Shown here: piece by piece, positions 50,279 through 56,172 of the stretch
How the letters are laid out: the number at the start of each line of letters is the position of its first letter
Numbering within the stretch: the stretch's first letter is position 1
Virus record (IMG/VR): IMGVR_UViG_3300042991_000725
Span: 1 to 59,631 of that record
Direction: 5' to 3' (one strand)
Origin: a virus
DNA length: 59,631 nt
Notes under the pieces: model-generated
Told to the model about the DNA's origin: nothing
The model's input: the letters and a program-made list of their open reading frames with translations, nothing else
Databases searched by the model: none
Program-made: the position numbers and the translations under genes

Positions 50279-50719
50279 ATGAAATTAAACGCTAACAAAG
50301 AGTTACACTGGCTTTGGAAATCAAATAAAGACCTTTCCATGCCAATTGTAGTTGAAAAACATGCCCTTAATGTGAGCGGATATTATCGCCATCCGCAACC
50401 AGAAGAACGTATTTATGATGACCTAGACTTTGTTGTTCCCAAAAACACCGGGGTTATTGTTGTTGATTTCGATGATTTAGACAATGCTAAAAGCGCTTTG
50501 GCCCATGAATTCAGACATCACTGGCAGATGTACAACCATATAAATCTTTGCTCGACTGGATGGGCCTATGTTTATAATCTTACAAACAACTATGAAGAAT
50601 CAATAAGGAGGTTCTTTTATAGCTGCGACTTCGAGATGGATGCTTACAAGTACACATGCGAGGTCGCGTCAAGCGAACTGACCGACTATTGGGCAGGTTT
50701 GTTAGAGATGAGAATATAG
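50279..50719 (+). CDS. Zincin-like metallopeptidase candidate
   Basis: 146 aa. HEFRH (76-80) is an HExxH zinc site, preceded by a helix (NAKSALA) and followed by FEMDAYKYTCEVA (E119 as possible third ligand). Size and pattern fit small phage metallopeptidase-like proteins of unknown substrate. GAAGG nine bases upstream; an in-frame ORF precedes it across a UGA codon. A second zincin-like gene is on the opposite strand at 52796-53341. Confidence 0.6.
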   Translation: MKLNANKELHWLWKSNKDLSMPIVVEKHALNVSGYYRHPQPEERIYDDLDFVVPKNTGVIVVDFDDLDNAKSALAHEFRHHWQMYNHINLCSTGWAYVYNLTNNYEESIRRFFYSCDFEMDAYKYTCEVASSELTDYWAGLLEMRI

Positions 50720-50763
50720 AAAGGTGTTGTTATGTTGCAGGAACAAAACAAATTTATGATTTT

Positions 50764-51045
50764 ATGGTCGAACAGAAACAAATAATTCTTTTGAGGCTTA
50801 TGGAAATGCAATGCCGACTAGGACCATCAAATTGTCGTTCTTGTGAATTTAGAAGTGAATGCGATATTTATATTGAAATAAAAAATTGTCACAAAATTCT
50901 TAATAAATGGAACAAAAGTTCAGATAGTTGGGATTTATATAGTCGCGTTTCTCTTCTTGTGAGTTGTCATCTGAAACTGTCAGAAACGGCTGGAAATTTG
51001 ATAGCTGCGAATATAAAAAAACAAAAGGAGGATACCCGTGGCTAA
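50764..51045 (+). CDS. Cys-motif protein with uncertain start
   Basis: 93 aa from ATG 50764; no good Shine-Dalgarno. The good site (AAAGG) serves ATG 50731, whose frame stops after 17 codons, so a frameshift or a different start may exist. Contains CRLGPSNCRSCEFRSECDIY, a Cys4 motif, then helices. GTG of the next gene overlaps its end. Confidence 0.45.
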   Translation: MVEQKQIILLRLMEMQCRLGPSNCRSCEFRSECDIYIEIKNCHKILNKWNKSSDSWDLYSRVSLLVSCHLKLSETAGNLIAANIKKQKEDTRG

Positions 51046-51292
51046 AGGTGGAGCAGACTATGAGAAATTCAAGAATGGCGAAAAATTGTCTATGCGTCAA
51101 GCTATCCGCGCACATTGTTTCCAGTGTATGGGATTTTATGGCGACGGAGTCTTTGATTGCAAGAATGTCAAGAGTTGCCCACTTTATCCATTCATGCCAT
51201 ATAACGAGAGCAGGGTAAGGAAGGTTAGGGTGATGAGTGATGAAGCTAAGGCGCAGTTTGTAGAGCGCGTACAAGCGGCTAGGAGGGAATAG
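51038..51292 (+). CDS. Conserved small phage protein with Cys motif
   Basis: 84 aa, GTG start with AAGGAGG upstream. KLSMRQAIRAHCFQCMGFYG and DCKNVKSCPLYPFMPYN form a pattern I recognise from many phages (AIRAHCxxCxG..DC...CPLYpf.PY). Zinc-binding by four Cys. Commonly beside HNH nucleases, as here. Function not known. Confidence 0.72.
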   Translation: MAKGGADYEKFKNGEKLSMRQAIRAHCFQCMGFYGDGVFDCKNVKSCPLYPFMPYNESRVRKVRVMSDEAKAQFVERVQAARRE

Positions 51293-51296
51293 TGTC

Positions 51297-51782
51297 ATGG
51301 ACGTATACAAGAGGTATGCCAACAGAGACAGGGACTTCCCTAAGCGTCGTGGGCACTGTAGGTACTGCGGCAAGTATGCAAGGCTTGTGTATTGTTCGCC
51401 CAAGTGTAAGATGGAGGTTGACATTAGGTGTGGGTGGTATGCGGATGACTACATATTTAAGAGGGATAAAGGAGTGTGTCATAGATGCGGGTTGGACACG
51501 CTTGCTGTGAGTGCAGAGTTACACAGATTAAATAGAGTGCAAAAAACGCCTTCTTGGCTATCCACCTATACAACATGGAGCGATTTTATTGTCAGTGGAG
51601 GATTCCCAAGGCTATGGCATGAGAAGCTATGGAGGGGCCATCATATCAAACCGATTTATTTAGGTGGCGGATGTTGCGGGATTGAAAACTACGAAACGTT
51701 GTGTTGGCTATGTCATAACAAGGAGCATGAGAGCAGAGAAAATCAGAAAGGGATGGGTGTGGCTAAAGGAGGACTAAAATGA
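51297..51782 (+). CDS. HNH endonuclease
   Basis: 161 aa. N-terminal zinc ribbon (CRYCGKYARLVYCSPKC), a second CHRC, and HNH core HHIKPIYLGGGCCGIENYET with LCWLCHNKEHE (H-H, N, H/H and the structural CxxC). This is the free-standing phage HNH family with an N-terminal 'CxxCG...YCSxxC' element. Cuts DNA; could be a homing nuclease or host-DNA nickase. Overlaps the next gene by 4 bases (ATGA). Confidence 0.85.
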   Translation: MDVYKRYANRDRDFPKRRGHCRYCGKYARLVYCSPKCKMEVDIRCGWYADDYIFKRDKGVCHRCGLDTLAVSAELHRLNRVQKTPSWLSTYTTWSDFIVSGGFPRLWHEKLWRGHHIKPIYLGGGCCGIENYETLCWLCHNKEHESRENQKGMGVAKGGLK

Positions 51783-52282
51783 TTTATGGAAATGATTTAG
51801 TTAAGTCGGTTGTAATTTACCTATCTGGTGCCATCGAGTCTGTAAGTGATGGTGGAACGGAATGGAGGCGTATTCTAAGGCCCATGTTAGAAGAAAAGGG
51901 GTATATTGTAATTGACCCAACAGACAAAGTCGTCCATGGTCTTATTCATGAAGATAAAAACAAGCTTTGCCAACTAAAGGTTTCGGATAAATGGGAAGAG
52001 TTCCATTCTATTATGAGAGAGATTGTTAAATGGGATTTGAGAGGGGTTGACAAGAGCGATATTGTTTTTGTTTATTTGCCTTCACCTACTACTCATATTA
52101 TAGGCACATGGCACGAGTGTGTTCTTGGATCAATTGAACGCAAGAAGATTTATCTTGTTCTTGGTAGTGGCAAAGTTGCAGACTTGAATAGCTGGCTACT
52201 TTACATCGTAGGCTACAAAAACATCTATAGTAATTTCGAAGATGCCATACATGCAATAGGCGTTGACTTCCCACAAGCCTAA
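51779..52282 (+). CDS. Nucleoside 2-deoxyribosyltransferase-like protein
   Basis: 167 aa. IYLSGAIESVSDGGTEWRRI, LEEKGYIVIDPTD, IVKWDLRGVDKSDIVFVYLP and HIIGTWHECVLGSIERKKIY follow the N-deoxyribosyltransferase pattern: first strand with G-x-I, D-x-x-x-I..D-D/S-I, and G-T-x-x-E with the catalytic Glu. Exchanges bases on deoxynucleosides or hydrolyses dNMPs. Consistent with the nucleotide-salvage theme (DeoC, PRTase, GuaC). Confidence 0.7.
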   Translation: MIYGNDLVKSVVIYLSGAIESVSDGGTEWRRILRPMLEEKGYIVIDPTDKVVHGLIHEDKNKLCQLKVSDKWEEFHSIMREIVKWDLRGVDKSDIVFVYLPSPTTHIIGTWHECVLGSIERKKIYLVLGSGKVADLNSWLLYIVGYKNIYSNFEDAIHAIGVDFPQA

Positions 52283-52296
52283 AGCCTTGCCAAAAC

Positions 52297-52309
52297 GGTG
52301 TATATATTA
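52297..52309 (+). promoter_or_regulatory. Promoter-like motif variant GGTGTATATATTA
   Basis: Variant of the 12-mer at 3058 and 14056, lying in the 50-base gap before the membrane-anchored protein gene, with AAAGGAGGGGG 10-20 bases further on. Third occurrence of CGGTGTATAT in an intergenic position. Confidence 0.4.
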
Positions 52310-52332
52310 TTATATCTCAAAGGAGGGGGTTT

Positions 52333-52818
52333 ATGAGCACTATACTCGTATCTTTCGTTACTTTTATCTTAATTATTGGCGTATATGTATGTTATGTAGA
52401 ATCACATGGAAATTCTGATAACAGTGTAATAAATCCAGAAAAAGAAGCTAAACAAATAAAAAAATGGTTTGAGCTGATTTACGGTCAATCATTTTTCTCT
52501 TCTTATGGAGATTATTACGGTTCTCCTAAAAGCGGTCACAAAATAATGGGCCAATTCAAGGGCAATACAAGCATCATTTATCTGCAGAACGCTTATCGCA
52601 ATGGATCTGCAATCATTGTGGCTAGAATAAAGGGTGTGTATAACAAAGATTACAAAGAAATGGTTAGTTTGGGCCATGGTATTATAAACGACATTGCGTA
52701 CTTTGACGATGCCTTACCGATAACCACTGTCAAGAGCACTCCTACAAGGGCTGCAATTCAATTAACTATAAACAATATGCCGTTTAGAATCGAAGTTAAC
52801 GTGGGCAAGCGACACTAG
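52333..52818 (+). CDS. Membrane-anchored or secreted protein
   Basis: 161 aa with a very strong Shine-Dalgarno (AAAGGAGGGGG). N-terminal hydrophobic segment 3-22 (TILVSFVTFILIIGVYVCYV) is a signal anchor; the soluble rest is alpha+beta (SIIYLQNAYRNGSAIIVARI; RAAIQLTINNMPFRIEVNVG). Last plus-strand gene, meeting the minus-strand operon. Perhaps a superinfection or envelope protein; unknown. Confidence 0.6.
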   Translation: MSTILVSFVTFILIIGVYVCYVESHGNSDNSVINPEKEAKQIKKWFELIYGQSFFSSYGDYYGSPKSGHKIMGQFKGNTSIIYLQNAYRNGSAIIVARIKGVYNKDYKEMVSLGHGIINDIAYFDDALPITTVKSTPTRAAIQLTINNMPFRIEVNVGKRH

Positions 52819-53341
52819 GGCCAAGATTCATTCTGCCAAGGGAATCTTGGTATCTTTTTAACATTATTTTGGCATATGCGTCAGCTTGCCATTCTACATT
52901 TCTACCTGTTATCTGCCCTGTTTTCCTGAAATAATGAAACAATTCGTGCATCACTATAAACACAATCCCTTCTGCCATAGTATTTAATGTCAAATTGTCG
53001 GTCGTTTCAAGCCAACACTTGCCGCCAATCACGTGCTCCTTCGAGTCTCTAAACAGCTTGATTATGGCGTTTCGTTCGTCTTCCTTGTAATATATAGGGG
53101 CATTTTTAATCGCAAATTCCATTGGATAAGGCCCTGGAACCTGACAAGAGATTCGGTAGGATTTTCGTTGTCTGGTCGGATAGTGGCATCGGCCATAGAT
53201 CCCACCTAATTTGCCCCTGCCTAAACTGATATTTATATATTCTATTTTGTCCAAATCTTCACCCATAACCTCTGTCATTATCCAAGAGGTAGCAATAATA
53301 GACTCTTCATCTTTTATGCGCTTGTCGATTTTCCATTTCAT
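52796..53341 (-). CDS. Zincin-like metallopeptidase candidate, minus strand
   Basis: 181 aa. HELFH (132-136) within IVFIVMHELFHYFRK, then NVEWQADAYA with E150 fifteen residues on, the HExxH...E/D-x-x-A pattern of small zincins. N-terminal beta part (NISLGRGKLGGIYGRCHYPT; SYRISCQVPGPYPMEFAIK). Ends inside the plus-strand terminator and overlaps the opposing gene by 23 bases. Substrate unknown. Confidence 0.65.
   Translation of the reverse strand: MKWKIDKRIKDEESIIATSWIMTEVMGEDLDKIEYINISLGRGKLGGIYGRCHYPTRQRKSYRISCQVPGPYPMEFAIKNAPIYYKEDERNAIIKLFRDSKEHVIGGKCWLETTDNLTLNTMAEGIVFIVMHELFHYFRKTGQITGRNVEWQADAYAKIMLKRYQDSLGRMNLGPSVACPR
52821..52857 (+). terminator. Rho-independent terminator at the convergent junction
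   Basis: CCAAGATTC (52821-52829) pairs with GAATCTTGG (52842-52850) around a 12-base loop, followed by TATCTTTTT. Placed three bases after the last plus-strand stop. It lies within the 3' coding end of the opposing gene, so its complement is also translated. Confidence 0.75.
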
Positions 53342-53429
53342 TTTTTTTGCCTTCTTGTAATTGGGACAAGGAATACAATAGCTCCTTTAAATACATAGTC
53401 CATCAACTATATCGAGACAACTTAACCTC

Positions 53430-53681
53430 TTATACCACAACACCTTGCACATACTCGGCCAACCATTCGTCGTACTTCGCCAGTGCACTCGTCCCGAGGG
53501 GTTCCCTCATAGGGGCCCGGATGAGAGCCTTGTATTCGTTCAGACGTGCGGTATTCCACAGGATGAATCCAAGCATACATACTCCGAGGTAGTCCTTCTT
53601 ATCCCTCTCCATCATCTCGTCCGGAGTACATCCGTGGGCCTTGGCATAAAGAATATACCTTGGGTTGTCGTATCCCGGCAT
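53430..53681 (-). CDS. Small conserved-type phage protein
   Basis: 83 aa from ATG 53681 (GGAGGAAGG upstream). MPGYDNPRYILYAKAHGCTP and GFILWNTARLNEYKALIR are helical with a conserved feel seen in many phages. GC-rich relative to neighbours. The 88-base gap 53342-53429 behind it has no well-supported gene. Confidence 0.55.
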   Translation of the reverse strand: MPGYDNPRYILYAKAHGCTPDEMMERDKKDYLGVCMLGFILWNTARLNEYKALIRAPMREPLGTSALAKYDEWLAEYVQGVVV

Positions 53682-53691
53682 GGCCTTCCTC

Positions 53692-53781
53692 CTATCCAAT
53701 AGTTTTTGTTGCGAAGTCAATCCAATCCCATAATTGACCTCTTTCTAAATTGTACCAAAAACTAACAATAGCTTTTGGCAC
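53692..53781 (-). CDS. Possible 29-aa Trp-rich peptide
   Basis: GTG start at 53781, reading VPKAIVSFWYNLERGQLWDW then IDFATKTIG and TAG, filling the space between two genes; its stop is followed immediately by the next gene's GGAGG. No clear Shine-Dalgarno of its own. Amino-acid composition looks protein-like. Confidence 0.35.
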   Translation of the reverse strand: MPKAIVSFWYNLERGQLWDWIDFATKTIG

Positions 53782-53800
53782 GGGTTAGAGAACTCTCGCT

Positions 53801-53980
53801 TCACTCTGGTCCCTTGGGAGTCAAAACAAAATCCGGGACCACTCCATGCTCGTCGTAATAATTCAACAGTTTCAAAAACAGCGATTCGCGTTCTTTCCCC
53901 GCTTGAGGGCACGCCAGAATAGCCGCATCCAATTTCATATCGATTGCATGCCGGAGGCTGTCAGGAACAATTGCTATCAT
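53801..53980 (-). CDS. Small hypothetical protein, 59 aa
   Basis: From ATG 53980, served by the coding cassette AAGGAGGGTGGAAAATGA at the end of the upstream gene. Helical: IVPDSLRHAIDMKLDAAILA; ESLFLKLLNYYDEHGVVPDF. No motif. Confidence 0.6.
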   Translation of the reverse strand: MIAIVPDSLRHAIDMKLDAAILACPQAGKERESLFLKLLNYYDEHGVVPDFVLTPKGPE

Positions 53981-54483
53981 TTTCCACCCTCCTTCCACCG
54001 GCCGACCAGTCTCCGGTCACACCCCCATAAAATTTCAATTTTCCCATCTCTTTCTAAAAGTCGCATTGCGTCGGCATAGGACGAGCGCCCGTTGGAATCC
54101 AATTTGTCCCCGCAGAGGCACGCTTTATTTATTGTTTTGATCAATGCCTCCTGATACTTTTCCAATTCCAATTTGAGCCGGGCAATCTCGTTTTCCAAAT
54201 CAGAAACACACCTGCAATTACTTACAGATTCACATATTTCGATCATTTTTTTTGTTTCCTTTTCGATTTTTCGTTTTGGGTGACAAGCGGAGTCGCACCC
54301 GCGCCAGGCCAAAACCTCCTTGGTTGCGATACCAATGGCCAAGATAAAATTACAAATCAACTTGGCGAGAATAAAGTCTGGAATGTTACATTCGCTTTCA
54401 ATGCCGTTCCGGTTTATTAGTTCCATCAGCCCATTTTCAAACCTCGCCAGTTTGGGAACTATCGAAATCTCTTTTTCTCTCAT
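53977..54483 (-). CDS. Phage protein with coiled coil and Cys pair, -GK end
   Basis: 168 aa. N-terminal helical domain (LARFENGLMELINRNGIESE; FILAKLICNFILAIGIATKE), a Cys motif (RGCDSACHPKRK), then coiled coil (DLENEIARLKLELEKYQEAL) and CLCGDKLDSNGRSSYADAM. Ends KEGGK with the cassette. GC-rich. The N-terminal block resembles a family of short phage proteins often repeated in such arrays. Confidence 0.6.
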   Translation of the reverse strand: MREKEISIVPKLARFENGLMELINRNGIESECNIPDFILAKLICNFILAIGIATKEVLAWRGCDSACHPKRKIEKETKKMIEICESVSNCRCVSDLENEIARLKLELEKYQEALIKTINKACLCGDKLDSNGRSSYADAMRLLERDGKIEILWGCDRRLVGRWKEGGK

Positions 54484-54632
54484 TTCCCGGCCTCCTTATT
54501 TTCCAATTCTTCTTCCAGGTCAGCAACGCGACTTTGTAAAACGCACAATGGGCACTCTAGATATATTCCGTCCTGTCGTTCAAGACGAATTACAATGCAA
54601 TCCACGTATTCACATGTCAGCATGTCACTCAT
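54480..54632 (-). CDS. 50-aa Cys-motif protein
   Basis: Start overlaps the upstream gene stop and stop overlaps the next start (ATGA both sides). Contains MSDMLTCEYVDCIVIRLERQ, ECPLCVLQSRVADLEEELEN and the cassette tail KEAGK. Zinc-type Cys plus coiled coil. Confidence 0.65.
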   Translation of the reverse strand: MSDMLTCEYVDCIVIRLERQDGIYLECPLCVLQSRVADLEEELENKEAGK

Positions 54633-54781
54633 TTTCCGGTCTCCTTGTCAATAATTTTTTGGACAAATTCACAACATTTTAATTCCTTCACTGTCCACTT
54701 TGTCCTGTCAGTTTGATTAAGAGCCAGTTCAAGAAGCTGAATAAACTCTTTAGTAAGATTATTAGGTATTGTAATTTTCAT
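54629..54781 (-). CDS. 50-aa helical protein with -KETGK end
   Basis: MKITIPNNLTKEFIQLLELA, then NQTDRTKWTVKELKCCEFVQ and IIDKETGK. ATGA-coupled on both sides; cassette at the 3' end. The first 25 residues could be a ribbon-helix-helix-like DNA binder (strand then helix), common in phage regulators. Confidence 0.65.
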   Translation of the reverse strand: MKITIPNNLTKEFIQLLELALNQTDRTKWTVKELKCCEFVQKIIDKETGK

Positions 54782-55002
54782 ACAGAACCCTCCTTTTTGC
54801 ATTTTTGAAGAATCTGATAACCATCACAGTCAGGATCATTAGCATTGTTAGTTTCAGACCATGCATCCCAAACATCTCCGAGCAGCCTTCTTAATCGTAC
54901 AATATCTTTCTCAAGTTTATTCCTTTCACCTTTTACACGGAACAACTCTCCTTCTAAATGAATTATCTCTTGATTCTGACTTATAATAGACGGTTTTTTC
55001 AT
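54778..55002 (-). CDS. Coiled-coil protein, 74 aa
   Basis: GGAGG upstream of ATG 55002. Long coiled coil (IIHLEGELFRVKGERNKLEK; DIVRLRRLLGDVWDAWSE) and a short C-terminal tail with two Cys. Ends KKEGSV, a diverged form of the cassette. Confidence 0.6.
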   Translation of the reverse strand: MKKPSIISQNQEIIHLEGELFRVKGERNKLEKDIVRLRRLLGDVWDAWSETNNANDPDCDGYQILQKCKKEGSV

Positions 55003-55041
55003 TTATTTATCCTCCTACCAAGCTGAAAGACATCATGTTTT

Positions 55042-55320
55042 TCATCTGTAGTTATTTTTTCTCCTCTCCCATTCATCACATCTACCATAAGGTTCTACGC
55101 TCCGACAATAGTGCCAATCAAGCCAAGCTTGTGTGCCTTTCCCTTTCTTATGAGACCTCACACCTTTCCACCATTCTTCGTTAAGAGCGCAAACCGATTT
55201 CATAGTAAATCCCACAATACAATATCCTTCCCAAGTCTCAGGATTCCATGGTTCAAAACACTTAGTGCAATTATGACAACCATCCTGACAACAATAAGAT
55301 TTGGGTAAAATTTCATTCAT
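55042..55320 (-). CDS. Cys-rich hypothetical protein
   Basis: 92 aa from ATG 55320, chosen because the preceding 40-aa ORF stops there (TAATG). Six Cys near the N-terminus (YCCQDGCHNCTKCFEPWNPE) and two later; Trp-rich (WKGVRS; WLDWHYCRS). Likely metal-binding. Unknown. Confidence 0.6.
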   Translation of the reverse strand: MNEILPKSYCCQDGCHNCTKCFEPWNPETWEGYCIVGFTMKSVCALNEEWWKGVRSHKKGKGTQAWLDWHYCRSVEPYGRCDEWERRKNNYR

Positions 55321-55442
55321 TATATCACCCACGAGAAACATCCCCATGAATTCCCCGCGGCTGACTCATACTGCGACCACCAGAACGGAAACACCCATAT
55401 GGTGCATCCGAGAAGATGAAACTTGATATTCCAATTTCTCAT
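55320..55442 (-). CDS. 40-aa Trp-rich protein
   Basis: ATG 55442 follows cassette AAGGAGGTCGGGAAATGA. Sequence MRNWNIKFHLLGCTIWVFPF then WWSQYESAAGNSWGCFSWVI; stop overlaps the next start (TAATG). Moderately hydrophobic. Reads as a genuine short gene. Confidence 0.6.
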   Translation of the reverse strand: MRNWNIKFHLLGCTIWVFPFWWSQYESAAGNSWGCFSWVI

Positions 55443-55495
55443 TTCCCGACCTCCTTATTAAAGAGTTGCATTTTAAGATAATTCACTTCTGTTTT

Positions 55496-55639
55496 TCACC
55501 TACGTTTCCAGTAACGACTTTCTCCTTTCTCCTCCTCCAACTCCTCTTTGAGTCCCTCAATCTCCAACTTAAGTTCGCAAGTGTGGCACATGCGTGCAAG
55601 ATTTCCGTGCTGACACTCATTGCTCTTCTTCTCGCTCAT
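55496..55639 (-). CDS. 47-aa Cys/coiled-coil protein, apparently cut by in-frame UGA
   Basis: ATG 55639 follows the sigma-factor gene's cassette. CQHGNLARMCHTCELKLEIE, then LEEEKGESRYWKRR and UGA at 55496-55498. After the UGA the same frame stays open for 18 codons and ends with the cassette reading NKEVGK-stop at 55439. So the intact gene probably had about 65 codons, or the UGA is sometimes read through. Confidence 0.6.
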   Translation of the reverse strand: MSEKKSNECQHGNLARMCHTCELKLEIEGLKEELEEEKGESRYWKRR

Positions 55640-56172
55640 TTCCCGCCCCCTTTATGATTAATTTCAATATTGATTTGTTGTAAAATATCATCAATTATTT
55701 TTTTCGTTTTTCTGAATCCGATCTTGTGTTTTTTCGCTATATATTCCAATGCGCGTTTATGATGAAATCTATCCACGAAAATATTGTGATAAGACTCTGG
55801 GACTGAACTAAGCACTGTTTTGATAGACATACTGGTTTCTGTTTCTGTCATTATCACCAACGGAGTCCTGTAGTCAATTTTTACGGTTCTGTCATTTTGT
55901 AGCTCTATATTTAAATTGTTGTTACTGTTTTCTTTATACGCCTCTTGCAACATTTTATTCTTTGCGGCTTTGTACAAATAACCCGCAAATGATTTATTGG
56001 CTTTTAACTTTGATGTATTGTATTTGCTGACAACTTCCAATACACCAACACTAACGAGGTCATCTATAATCTGATATCTGACTCCAAAACTTACCGCGCA
56101 TCCTATTATCCCCGGCTTCAGTTTTTCTAAAATAGATAACAAGTCGTTATCAATTGTTTGTGTCGGACACAT
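55636..56172 (-). CDS. Sigma-70-family-like (ECF-size) sigma factor
   Basis: 178 aa with AAGGAG upstream. Region 2-like helices (YQIIDDLVSVGVLEVVSKYN, then FAGYLYKAAKNKMLQEAYKE) and region 4-like helix-turn-helix (SVPESYHNIFVDRFHHKRAL; EYIAKKHKIGFRKTKKIIDD). The 'D-D-L-x-S-x-G-x-L-E' is the classic region 2.1/2.2 signature. Probably redirects host RNA polymerase to phage promoters, perhaps the GGTGTATAT motif. Ends KGGGK. Overlaps the RuvB-like gene by 23 bases. Confidence 0.72.
   Translation of the reverse strand: MCPTQTIDNDLLSILEKLKPGIIGCAVSFGVRYQIIDDLVSVGVLEVVSKYNTSKLKANKSFAGYLYKAAKNKMLQEAYKENSNNNLNIELQNDRTVKIDYRTPLVIMTETETSMSIKTVLSSVPESYHNIFVDRFHHKRALEYIAKKHKIGFRKTKKIIDDILQQINIEINHKGGGK

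Larger units (their letters stand above)
49558..55641. repeat. Recurrent coding Shine-Dalgarno cassette, consensus AAGGAGGCCGGRAAATGA
   Basis: Eight copies or close variants occur on both strands. Plus strand: 49558-49578, 49918-49935, 50196-50216. Minus strand: ending at 53977, 54480, 54629, 55439 and 55636. In most the cassette is translated as K-[EK]-x-G-K-stop of the upstream gene while providing the ribosome site, and the stop overlaps the next ATG (ATGA). Found only around small-gene arrays. The range given spans all copies; the sequence between is ordinary genes. Confidence 0.75.

Noticed and set aside
53307-53396. 29-aa minus-strand ORF (MYLKELLYSLSQLQEGKKNE...) before the zincin
   Set aside because: Protein-like but with weak ribosome site and 35-base overlap with the zincin start; could not be supported over chance.
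55439-55639. Reassignment of UGA to Trp throughout the phage
   Set aside because: Many genes end in UGA with ATGA coupling, and long genes use UGG for Trp with no internal UGA.
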